From the NCBI GenBank assembly GCA_003248395.1, contig QFNA01000106.1:1-12668 (forward strand): a stretch of 12,668 bases of DNA, given 5' to 3'. Every line of letters starts with the position of its first letter. The stretch's first letter is position 1. Under the pieces are notes generated by a model. The model did not search any database. It worked only from the letters and a program-made list of their open reading frames with translations, and was not told the DNA's origin. The position numbers and the translations under genes were made by a program. Origin of the DNA: Citromicrobium sp. Lineage in GTDB: Bacteria; Pseudomonadota; Alphaproteobacteria; Sphingomonadales; Sphingomonadaceae. Positions 1-5,693 of the stretch are shown here, in pieces.

Positions 1-356
1 CGTCCGGTTTCCGCGCAGGTTTCGTGCAGGTTTTCCAGCGGCGCGCCCGACAGCTCCAGTTGTCCTGCAGGCTCGAGGCTCACCGTCCCGTCGACGCCGC
101 GCATGGCGATGACCTTGCCGCCTTCTTCCACCGGCTCCCAGCCGAATCGCTCGAGGCTCAGCAGGATGTCGCGGATACCGCCGGGTTCGTCATAGGATGG
201 CGCGCGAAAATCGTCGCGCCGGAACACCAGCTTCTCGTGCTCGGTCCCGATGCGCCAGTCGGCCTTGGGCTTTTCCCCGCGCTGCATGGGCAGGACCAGC
301 TGGTCGCGGCTTTCGATGACGGGATCGTCGGCGGCCGAAGTTTCGCGCGTGCTCAT
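1..356 (-). CDS. gshA: Glutamate-cysteine ligase, N-terminal part (gene runs off the left edge)
   Basis: Glutamate-cysteine ligase joins glutamate and cysteine using ATP, the first step of glutathione synthesis in the cytoplasm. About 118 N-terminal residues are present. They start MSTRETSAADDP and contain IGTEHEK near residues 41-47, which carries active-site glutamates of the family. Further on is SLEPAGQLELSGAPLENLHE, the typical substrate-binding segment of the plant/alphaproteobacterial class of GshA, which differs from the enterobacterial class. The ATG at 354-356 is the only sensible start; no strong ribosome-binding site is visible before it. It lies 41 bases after the rsmE stop on the same strand, so the two are probably co-transcribed with rsmE first. 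The remaining C-terminal part, most of the enzyme, is outside the window. The family call is confident from these motifs. Confidence 0.93.
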   Translation of the reverse strand, partial: MSTRETSAADDPVIESRDQLVLPMQRGEKPKADWRIGTEHEKLVFRRDDFRAPSYDEPGGIRDILLSLERFGWEPVEEGGKVIAMRGVDGTVSLEPAGQLELSGAPLENLHETCAETG

Positions 357-397
357 ACCGGTGGCGATAGGAAACCCAAACTGCGCTGGGAAGCGAT

Positions 398-1153
398 TTA
401 TTCTTCGTCCAGCCAGTCGCCTGCCTCGGCCATCCACACCGCGATGCCGGCGATTGCTGCCGTTTCTCCGCGCAATATGCGGGGGCCGAGGCTGATCGCG
501 ATGGCGGATGGATGCGCGCGGATCATGGCGCGCTCGTCGTCGTCGAATCCGCCTTCGGGCCCGACCAGCAGCGCCGCCGGTCCGTCGACATAGCAAAAGG
601 CATCCGCTGCCGCCTCGCCGCCTTCCTCGTCGGCAAAGAACAGCTGGCGTTCCTGCGGCCAGTCGCGCAGCAGCGCCTCCAGTTTCACCGGCGGCGCGAT
701 TTCGGGCAGGGCGGTGCGCGCGCACTGCTCCGCCGCTTCGGTCACGATGGCATCGGCGCGCTCGGCATTCAGCTTGTCCGCCACGCAGCGCCGCGTCACC
801 ACCGGCGCGATTCGGGCCACGCCCAGCTCGGTCGCCTTCTCCAGCACCAGGTCGAAACGGTCCTTTTTCAGCAGTCCCGCGCACAGCCACAAATCGGGCA
901 CCTGCTCGCGCTCGCGCAACCGCTCGACCACCTTCAGGTCGACCTGCCGCTTGTCGACCGCCGTCACCTCGCTCGCCCATTCGCCGGTCAGATCGTCGCA
1001 CAGGATCACTGCATCGCCCGGCGCGACGCGCATGACCTTGGCCAGGTAATGCGCCTGGTTGCCGCCGATCGCGACGGCGGTGCCATCGTCCAGCCGGTCT
1101 TCTATGAACAGGCGCGGGGCGCTCTTGGGCGGCCAGGCTGGTGTAGCGGGCAT
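398..1153 (-). CDS. rsmE: 16S rRNA (uracil-1498-N3)-methyltransferase RsmE
   Basis: RsmE methylates N3 of U1498 in 16S rRNA, in the decoding region of the 30S subunit, using S-adenosylmethionine. The 251-residue product has the usual family length. Residues about 12-80 form the N-terminal RNA-binding PUA-like domain. The rest is the SPOUT (knotted) methyltransferase domain, with KKDRFDLVLEKATELGV at 96-112, EAAEQCAR at 139-146, the cofactor-loop motif VGPEGGF at 197-203 and LGPRILRGETA at 222-232. The ATG at 1153 is chosen because the product then begins a few residues before the family's usual RLFIED start. The frame stays open up to 1285, but that extension has no family resemblance and would run into ubiA. 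It is divergent from ubiA, with only 39 bases between the starts, and upstream of gshA in a likely two-gene operon. Confidence 0.95.
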   Translation of the reverse strand: MPATPAWPPKSAPRLFIEDRLDDGTAVAIGGNQAHYLAKVMRVAPGDAVILCDDLTGEWASEVTAVDKRQVDLKVVERLREREQVPDLWLCAGLLKKDRFDLVLEKATELGVARIAPVVTRRCVADKLNAERADAIVTEAAEQCARTALPEIAPPVKLEALLRDWPQERQLFFADEEGGEAAADAFCYVDGPAALLVGPEGGFDDDERAMIRAHPSAIAISLGPRILRGETAAIAGIAVWMAEAGDWLDEE

Positions 1154-1192
1154 GGCTTTGCACGTGGCACGTCGGGCGGTAGGGAGCAAGCG

Positions 1193-2113
1193 ATGAGCGA
1201 ACCCGCGTCCCCCGACGTCGTCCCCGACAGCGAACACCGCGGCCTCGTCGCGCGCCTCCCGCAATTGCCGCGCGATCTGGCGCAACTGGCCCGGTTCGAC
1301 CGACCGATCGGCTGGTGGCTACTGTTCTGGCCCTGCGTCTGGGGCGTATGGCTGACCGGGGCCGGGTGGCAGTGGGAGATGCTCGCCTCGCTGCTTGTCG
1401 GCAGCATCGCCATGCGCGGCGCGGGCTGCGTCTATAACGACATCGTCGATGCCGATCTCGACCGGCGGGTCGCGCGCACCGCGTCGCGCCCGGTCGCCAG
1501 TGGCCGCGTCACGCGCAGGCTCGCCTGGGGCTGGCTCCTCGCCCTGTGCCTCGTCGGCCTCGTCGTGCTCCTGCAATTGCGTCCGCTCGCGCAGGGGGTG
1601 GCGCTCGGCAGCCTTGCGCTGGTCGCCGCATATCCCTTCATGAAACGCATCACCTGGTGGCCGCAGGCCTGGCTCGGGCTGGTCTTCACCTGGGGGCTGC
1701 TGGTCGGCTGGACGCAGTTTCGCGCCGACAATTGGGATGCACTCGCCGCCATGTATGCGGGCGCGGTCCTGTGGGTCGTCGGCTACGACACGATCTACGC
1801 CTTGCAGGATCGCGAGGACGATGCGCTGGTCGGCATCCGTTCCTCCGCCTTGCGGCTCGGCGGTCATGTGAGGGGCGGCGTGGCGCTGTTCTACACCGGG
1901 GCGGTCGGCCTCTGGGCGCTCGCATTCTGGCTCTACCGTGTCGACTGGATTGCGCTGCTCGCGCTCATCCCCGCCGCGGGCCATCTCGCCTGGCAGGTGG
2001 CGACTCTCGATCCCGCGGATCCCGCCAATCCGCTCGAACGCTTCCGCTCGAATCGCATGGCGGGTGCGCTTGTCGCCGCCGCCTGTTTCGTCGTCGGCAA
2101 TGCCGGAGCCTGA
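1193..2113 (+). CDS. ubiA: 4-hydroxybenzoate polyprenyltransferase UbiA
   Basis: UbiA is an integral inner-membrane enzyme. It attaches the polyprenyl tail to 4-hydroxybenzoate, the step that commits the ring to ubiquinone synthesis. The 306-residue product is full length and contains both aspartate-rich, magnesium-pyrophosphate-binding motifs: NDIVDADLD at 82-90 and YDTIYALQDREDD at 198-210. It also has the conserved C-terminal FRSNRMAG at 283-290. Hydrophobic segments at about 40-58, 63-80, 110-130, 133-150, 157-173, 185-200, 228-248, 250-262 and 290-303 fit the usual eight to nine helices. The ATG at 1193 is preceded by AGGGAG at 1181-1186, a good ribosome-binding site six bases away. The frame is open far upstream, but that stretch is antisense to rsmE. 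Three bases separate its stop from the HMCES-like gene, so the two are probably co-transcribed. Confidence 0.96.
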   Translation: MSEPASPDVVPDSEHRGLVARLPQLPRDLAQLARFDRPIGWWLLFWPCVWGVWLTGAGWQWEMLASLLVGSIAMRGAGCVYNDIVDADLDRRVARTASRPVASGRVTRRLAWGWLLALCLVGLVVLLQLRPLAQGVALGSLALVAAYPFMKRITWWPQAWLGLVFTWGLLVGWTQFRADNWDALAAMYAGAVLWVVGYDTIYALQDREDDALVGIRSSALRLGGHVRGGVALFYTGAVGLWALAFWLYRVDWIALLALIPAAGHLAWQVATLDPADPANPLERFRSNRMAGALVAAACFVVGNAGA

Positions 2114-2116
2114 TCG

Positions 2117-2737
2117 ATGTGCAATCTCTACCGCATGACCAAATCGACCGCCGAGGTCGCCAACTGGTTCAAGGCCACCAACGCGCTCGCCGGCGCGAAT
2201 TTCGGCGAGGAGGTCTTTCCCGGCTATCCCGGTGCCGTGGTCGCCGAGGGCAAGCTCGCGCAGATGAATTGGGGTTTCCCGCTCGTGCTCAAGGGCAAGT
2301 CCGGCCAGCCGCTCAAGCCAAAGCCGGTCAACAACGCCCGCACCGACAAGCTCGATAGCTTCTTCTGGCGCTACAGCTTCGAGGAACGGCGCTGCCTCAT
2401 TCCCGTCACGGCCTGGGCAGAGGCAGAGGGGCCAAAGGGCGGAAAGACGCGCACCTGGCTTTCGCGCCCCGATGCCGAGCTTTTCGCCGTGGCTGGCGTC
2501 TGGCGCACGTCGGACGAGTGGGGCGATTGCTACGCCATGGTGATGACCGACGCCGCAGGCCCCGCCGCCGAAGTGCACACGCGCATGCCCGTTCTCCTGC
2601 GCGACACCGATCTCGCCCGTTGGACCGACGGATCGCCCGACGAGGCGCGCGCGCTGTGCCGCCCTTGGGATGGCGATCTGCAACTCGATCGTACGGGCCA
2701 GCCGTGGTCCGGTCGTGGACAAGTCTCGCTGCTCTGA
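2117..2737 (+). CDS. SOS-response-associated peptidase family protein (HMCES/YedK-type abasic-site DNA-protein crosslinker)
   Basis: Members of this family (SRAP; YedK in E. coli, HMCES in humans) bind abasic sites in single-stranded DNA. They form a thiazolidine crosslink through Cys2, protecting the site from breakage. The 206-residue product starts MCNLY, so Cys2 becomes N-terminal after methionine removal. Other expected active-site positions are visible: Asn73 in NNAR (72-75), Glu102 in AWAE (99-102) and His154 in VHTRMP (153-158). The MNWGF at 50-54 matches the family's WGL region. Start: ATG at 2117 with GGAG at 2105-2108, eight bases upstream. It lies three bases after ubiA. Despite the family name I see no LexA box in front of it. 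The MCNLY start, rather than MCGR, is a divergent subgroup; the crosslinking role is transferred from family knowledge. Confidence 0.92.
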   Translation: MCNLYRMTKSTAEVANWFKATNALAGANFGEEVFPGYPGAVVAEGKLAQMNWGFPLVLKGKSGQPLKPKPVNNARTDKLDSFFWRYSFEERRCLIPVTAWAEAEGPKGGKTRTWLSRPDAELFAVAGVWRTSDEWGDCYAMVMTDAAGPAAEVHTRMPVLLRDTDLARWTDGSPDEARALCRPWDGDLQLDRTGQPWSGRGQVSLL

Positions 2738-2784
2738 CCGCGCAGGCTTGAGCGACTCGCGCGGCCACGCCTAGCCTCACCCGC

Positions 2785-3123
2785 ATGACCGACACCTTCG
2801 TCGCTCTTTCGGATCCCACGCGCCGCCAGCTGCTCGACCGGCTGAGCGAGCAGGGCGGTCTCACGCTCACCGATCTCTGCGCCGATCTGCCGATGACCCG
2901 GCAGGCGGTGGCGAAGCATCTCGCCGTGCTCGAACGCGCCGAACTCGTCGCCTCGCAGCGCGACGGACGATGCAAGCGCCACTATCTCAATCCGATGCCG
3001 CTGGCGAAAATGGCCCGCCGCTGGCTCGGACGGTTCGAGGATGTGCCGATGGCCGCAATGGCCGGCTATCGCGGCAAGGGCCGCGGGCGCCTCGACACGG
3101 CCCAGGGCATCGGCGGTCTATAG
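2785..3123 (+). CDS. ArsR-family winged-helix transcriptional regulator
   Basis: This 112-residue protein is a small dimeric DNA-binding repressor type. SDPTRRQLLDRL at 9-20 is the family's first-helix signature, and MTRQAVAKHLAVLERA at about 37-52 is the recognition helix region. SQRDGRCKRHYLN at 57-69 is the beta-wing. The ELCVCDL metal-binding motif of true ArsR/SmtB sensors is absent; the equivalent is TDLCADL, so a metal-sensing role is not supported. Regulators with this sequence style usually sit next to an AHSA1/SRPBCC (START-fold) gene, but none is present here. The last 26 residues, VPMAAMAGYRG onward, do not resemble the usual short C-terminal helix. The gene follows the HMCES-like gene by 47 bases with no convincing ribosome-binding site, so the ATG at 2785 rests on the family alignment. 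The target is unknown. Confidence 0.85.
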   Translation: MTDTFVALSDPTRRQLLDRLSEQGGLTLTDLCADLPMTRQAVAKHLAVLERAELVASQRDGRCKRHYLNPMPLAKMARRWLGRFEDVPMAAMAGYRGKGRGRLDTAQGIGGL

Positions 3124-3142
3124 CGTCTCCGAAATCGAAAAC

Positions 3143-3158
3143 TTGTCATAAAAGACAA
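3143..3158. repeat. AT-rich inverted repeat TTGTC-N6-GACAA (possible operator)
   Basis: Perfect 5-bp arms, TTGTC at 3143-3147 and GACAA at 3154-3158, surround ATAAAA. They lie in an AT-rich pocket just after the ArsR-type gene. A further TGTCTT at 3173-3178 is the reverse complement of AAGACA at 3152-3157, so the GACA/TGTC unit occurs three times within 36 bases. The spacing and AT-rich centre fit a repressor or activator site rather than a terminator, because no T run follows the hairpin. What binds it is unknown; the neighbouring ArsR-type protein is one candidate. Confidence 0.35.
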
Positions 3159-3167
3159 TAACTTGAT

Positions 3168-3440
3168 TTGTGTGTCTTCCGGCACGCTTCGGCACGGGCG
3201 CGAAGGACAGCGTCGGCGGGCTTTTTCGTCGTCGACCGCCCACCCGCAGGGTCCGATCCGACCGATGGGATCGATCGCCGCCGGATCAAGCTCCAGAATA
3301 TCGACCGGGATGCCGAGCTGCTCCTCGCCGATGCCGCGGGCAAGGACCGTATAAAGCTGCGCGTCGAAAAGTCGGGCGATGCCTATATCGAAATCCTCGA
3401 TGCAAACGGGCAGACGGTGTTCCGCGCACCGGAGCAATAA
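3168..3440 (+). pseudogene. Orphan C-terminal reading frame, probable gene remnant of unknown function
   Basis: The stretch 3124-3466 has no confident gene. One frame is open from just after a stop codon at 3159 to TAA at 3438-3440. It contains no ATG; the only early start candidate is TTG at 3168, without a ribosome-binding site. Its last roughly 55 residues look like genuine protein: charged and hydrophobic residues alternate as in beta-strands, for example RIKLRVEKSGDAYIEILDA. The part before that does not. In the next frame upstream, a protein-like RFGTGAKDSVGGLF ends at the T run 3222-3226, so a frameshift there may have split an older gene. I do not recognise the family. It could also be a real small gene with a non-standard start, or chance coding in GC-rich DNA. 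Confidence 0.3.
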
Positions 3441-3466
3441 TCCTCTCAGGCTCGGCGCTGCAAAGC

Positions 3467-4252
3467 CTATTGCGCCATGGCCGGCTCGGCTGACGGAAAC
3501 AACGCGTCGTGCCGTCGCAAGATCGCCGGCCAGAACTCCGCGATCTCCGGCAGATCGATGCCGAAATCGTTGCGCAGCGTTGTGACGAGGTCGGCGGCGC
3601 TGGCCAGCTCGCGCTTGACGCTGCCGCCGACCCGCGATTCGGTCAGCACCTTGCCGCGCAGGGCGAGGTGTCGGGGACCGTCGCGCCTCTGGACGACCAG
3701 ATTGCGGACGAAGTTCGATTCGGGCGACGATCCCTGCCATCCGCTCATGCGTGCAAGCGCGAGCTCGTCCGCCGCCACGGGCATGAAGTCGTAGAAGAAG
3801 GGGTCGCCGTCACCGAGCCGCTCCTCGAACCGCCAATGCCCGTCCGCCAGCCGCTCGAGCGATACGCGATATGGGCCGTCGGTCCACTCGCCCTCGATCA
3901 GCGGCAGCGGGCGGGTCAGGCTTCCGCCGAAACCGACATCGACCAGCCACAGGCCGTCGCATTCGACCAGCAGCGCCAGATGGCCCGCCGGCCGGCTTGT
4001 TTCCGAACGCGTCCGCATGACCTCTCCCGCGACGTTATGCTCGTAGCACCAGCCGCCGCGGCCGCCATGGACCAGCTTGGCAAAATGGCGTGCCGTATCG
4101 ATACCGGGCGGCGTGCCGGTAAAGGCATCGAGCGCTTCGAAGGGAAAACTGGCGACATGGCGCGAGACGATCTCTTCCAGCGTCGCAAGATCGGCGCGCG
4201 GCGTGCCCGAAAATCCGATCCGGTCAAGATAGTGTTGCAGGCGTTCATCCAT
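3467..4252 (-). CDS. Arylamine N-acetyltransferase family protein with a shortened catalytic loop
   Basis: Family members move an acetyl group from acetyl-CoA to aromatic amines or hydrazines through a Cys-His-Asp triad. The 261-residue product shows Cys69 in GGWCYEHN (67-73), His91 in GHLALLV (90-96) and Asp105 in VDVGFGG (104-110). FPFEALD lies near 36-42 and SNFVRNLVV in the second half, both family hallmarks. Known members have about 38 residues between Cys and His; here there are 22. About 16 residues, including a core strand usually read as RLxARVxW, are missing without a frameshift. The fold and activity may therefore be impaired. The ATG at 4252 overlaps the VOC stop by 8 bases and has AGGTGG six bases upstream. 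The gene is second in a leftward operon that appears SoxR-controlled. The family call is firm; activity is uncertain. Confidence 0.88.
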   Translation of the reverse strand: MDERLQHYLDRIGFSGTPRADLATLEEIVSRHVASFPFEALDAFTGTPPGIDTARHFAKLVHGGRGGWCYEHNVAGEVMRTRSETSRPAGHLALLVECDGLWLVDVGFGGSLTRPLPLIEGEWTDGPYRVSLERLADGHWRFEERLGDGDPFFYDFMPVAADELALARMSGWQGSSPESNFVRNLVVQRRDGPRHLALRGKVLTESRVGGSVKRELASAADLVTTLRNDFGIDLPEIAEFWPAILRRHDALFPSAEPAMAQ

Positions 4253-4563
4253 AACTGACCACCTCGAACTCGATGCCGTCCCAGTCGAAGAAATAGAACC
4301 GGCGGCCGGGCTCGTAGTCAGCATGGTTGATCGGCTCTAGACCGTGGCGCACGACGATCGCTTCCGCAGCATCAAGGTCGTCGACGGTGAAAGCGACGTG
4401 GTTGAGCGGCCTGCTCTTGGCGAAACCGCCCTGCGTCGTGGGACTTGTATAGAGCGCGAGGTAATTGTCCTCGCCGCCCACGTGCACGCTGCGGCCATTG
4501 CCCATCGACGGGCCGCGCCAGCGTTCGTGCCAGCCGAGCATGTTCGAGGCGTCCTTTGGGCAT
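4245..4563 (-). pseudogene. VOC-family (glyoxalase/bleomycin-resistance fold) gene, internally deleted and frameshifted
   Basis: VOC proteins use paired beta-alpha-beta-beta-beta modules to bind a metal and act in detoxification or dioxygenation. A good ribosome-binding site, AAGGAG (4576-4571), precedes ATG 4563 by seven bases and would start MPKGRLEH, the normal family opening. After eight codons the frame runs into a non-family sequence that stops near 4372. The proper frame resumes at 4541 with MLGWHERW and continues normally for 98 residues: LNHVAF with His48, a metal-ligand position, YEPGRRFYF, and EFEVVSY with Glu93, another ligand position, to the stop at 4245. About 18 residues of the first strand and helix are lost at the junction near 4539-4542. 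A truncated product could start at ATG 4541, weakly helped by AAAGGA ten bases upstream, but it would lack the first metal ligand. Confidence 0.7.
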
Positions 4564-4626
4564 CGCGTGTCTCCTTGTGCGTTCGGTCGCGTGGCACCGG
4601 TGCGGCGCCACCTTGCGATGCATGGC

Positions 4627-4657
4627 CATATGCAATCTCAACCTCACTTGAGGTCAA
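4627..4657 (-). promoter_or_regulatory. Predicted SoxR-activated promoter of the VOC/N-acetyltransferase operon
   Basis: Read leftward, TTGACC (4657-4652) is followed after exactly 19 bases by CATATG (4632-4627). A 19-bp spacer is longer than the optimal 17 and is the hallmark of promoters that MerR-family activators such as SoxR untwist. The spacer is filled by the SoxR-box-like palindrome. The -10 element is weak (3 of 6 matches), in line with dependence on an activator. It lies about 65 bases before the original VOC start. Confidence 0.6.
4636..4653. promoter_or_regulatory. SoxR-box-like operator
   Basis: TCTCAACCTCACTTGAGG matches the enterobacterial soxS operator CCTCAAGTTAACTTGAGG at 14 of 18 positions. 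The right half, CTTGAGG, is perfect. Within it, ACCTCA-CT-TGAGGT (4641-4654) is also a perfect inverted repeat. It lies between divergent soxR and the VOC/N-acetyltransferase genes, inside the 19-bp spacer of the leftward promoter and overlapping the -35 region of soxR. That is the classical SoxR arrangement. Confidence 0.65.
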
Positions 4658-4676
4658 GGTGCAATTTCCCTATCAC
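4648..4676 (+). promoter_or_regulatory. Predicted soxR promoter, overlapping the SoxR box
   Basis: TTGAGG (4648-4653) and TATCAC (4671-4676) are separated by 17 bases and point at soxR. The -35 lies inside the SoxR box, so SoxR would repress its own gene. The -10 ends only eight bases before the soxR ATG, so the transcript would be leaderless or nearly so. This agrees with the lack of a ribosome-binding site there. Confidence 0.45.
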
Positions 4677-4684
4677 GCACATCG

Positions 4685-5122
4685 ATGAAACCGAACGACA
4701 TGCTTTCCATCGGCGAGATTGCCCGCCGCACCGGCCTTTCGGTCTCCGCCATCCGCTTCTACGAGGAGAAAGGGCTGGTCGAGGCACATCGCAGCGGCGG
4801 CAACCAGCGCCGGTTCCTGCGCAGCGATATCCGGCGTCTCAGCTTCATCCTGATTGCCCAGAAACTCGGCCTGTCACTGGCAGAGATCGAACAGGCGATG
4901 GCCGGACTGCCGCAGGGACGCACGCCCAACGCCGCCGACTGGCAGGCGATCAGCCTGACCATTCGCCAGCGCCTCGACGAGGAAATCGCGCGGCTGGAGA
5001 ATATCCGCGACGATCTGGATGGCTGCATCGGCTGCGGCTGCCTGAGCCTCGCCAAATGCGCGCTCTTCAATACGGCTGACAAATGGGGCGCGCGCGGGTC
5101 CGGCCCGCGCGTCTTGCGTTAG
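4685..5122 (+). CDS. soxR: Redox-sensitive transcriptional activator SoxR
   Basis: SoxR is a MerR-family dimer whose [2Fe-2S] cluster is oxidised by redox-cycling compounds, switching it to an activator. The 145-residue product has the MerR helix-turn-helix at about 7-30 (LSIGEIARRTGLSVSAIRFY), the wing region SGGNQRRF at 37-44 and a coiled-coil helix at about 85-110. The diagnostic cluster motif C-x2-C-x-C-x5-C is complete: Cys114, Cys117, Cys119 and Cys125. The ATG at 4685 gives the normal length; a second in-frame ATG at 4700 is possible, and neither has a ribosome-binding site. It is divergent from the VOC/N-acetyltransferase pair, with a SoxR-box-like site between. No soxS is present; outside the enterobacteria SoxR commonly regulates detoxification genes directly. 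Its end faces the sixA-like gene. Confidence 0.95.
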   Translation: MKPNDMLSIGEIARRTGLSVSAIRFYEEKGLVEAHRSGGNQRRFLRSDIRRLSFILIAQKLGLSLAEIEQAMAGLPQGRTPNAADWQAISLTIRQRLDEEIARLENIRDDLDGCIGCGCLSLAKCALFNTADKWGARGSGPRVLR

Positions 5123-5165
5123 GGGCAGGGGCCGCTGCTCTGCACCTTCGCCCGCAGTTCAGCCT

Positions 5166-5693
5166 TCAGTATTCGGGCCCCAGTTCGGCATCCAGATCGC
5201 GCGGTCTGGCAAAATGCACCAGCTTTGCGCAGCCGTCGTGCAGGTCGCTCCAGTCTGCGATATCCAGCTCGTACACGGCAAAGGCAGCAGTCGGGAATTT
5301 GACCTTGGCTTCGTCGTAGAGCGCATTCTCGTTTTTCGGCGCGACCAGTTCGAACAGCATGTCGCCCAGGCCCGGATTATGGCCCGCCAGCAAGACCGCA
5401 CCGGCGCTGCCGCCCTTCTCGCGCAGCAGGTCCATGATCGTGTCGGTTCCGGCGAGGTACAGCCGTTCGTCCCACGCGGGCTCGATGTCGGGCAGGGCTT
5501 CGGCCAGCGTCAGCCGCACGCGCTCGGCCGGGCTGGCGATCAGCCTGTCCCACTGGACGCCGTGCTCGCGGATATGCTCTCCGATGACCCGCGCGCCGCG
5601 ATGTCCGCGCGCGTTCAACCCGCGGTCGAAATCGCGCTTGTCGCTATGCCCCCAATCCGACTTGGCATGGCGCAACAGGCCCAGGATCTTCAC
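5166..5693 (-). CDS. SixA-like phosphohistidine phosphatase (histidine phosphatase superfamily)
   Basis: SixA-type enzymes are small single-domain histidine phosphatases; the E. coli prototype removes phosphate from phosphohistidine on signalling or phosphotransfer proteins. The 175-residue product opens with LLRHAKSDW at 6-14. This gives the catalytic Arg8-His9 pair, with the KSD that is typical of SixA. A second catalytic His105 sits in GHNPGL (104-109), and SPAERVRLT at 54-62 supplies the middle arginine motif. The start is GTG at 5693. Its GTGA overlaps the helicase stop by four bases, so translation is probably coupled to the helicase and the two form an operon. The link to a helicase is not functionally obvious. 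The substrate is unknown; the family call is firm. Confidence 0.9.
   Translation of the reverse strand: MKILGLLRHAKSDWGHSDKRDFDRGLNARGHRGARVIGEHIREHGVQWDRLIASPAERVRLTLAEALPDIEPAWDERLYLAGTDTIMDLLREKGGSAGAVLLAGHNPGLGDMLFELVAPKNENALYDEAKVKFPTAAFAVYELDIADWSDLHDGCAKLVHFARPRDLDAELGPEY

Noticed and set aside
512..1192. Upstream extension of the ubiA frame
   Set aside because: It is antisense to rsmE and unlike UbiA; ATG 1193 has a good ribosome-binding site.
1154..1285. Upstream extension of the rsmE frame
   Set aside because: It overlaps the ubiA start region and has no RsmE similarity; ATG 1153 gives the normal length.
1319..2722. A 467-codon open frame on the minus strand opposite ubiA and the HMCES-like gene
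   Set aside because: It is antisense to two well-supported genes, has low-complexity Arg/Gly/Ala-rich composition and no recognisable domain; a shadow of codon bias in GC-rich DNA.
5091..5111. Hairpin CGCGCGGG-TCCGG-CCCGCGCG at the end of soxR as a terminator
   Set aside because: It lies inside the soxR coding end and is not followed by a T run; GC-rich palindromes are common in this DNA. A role is possible but not supported.
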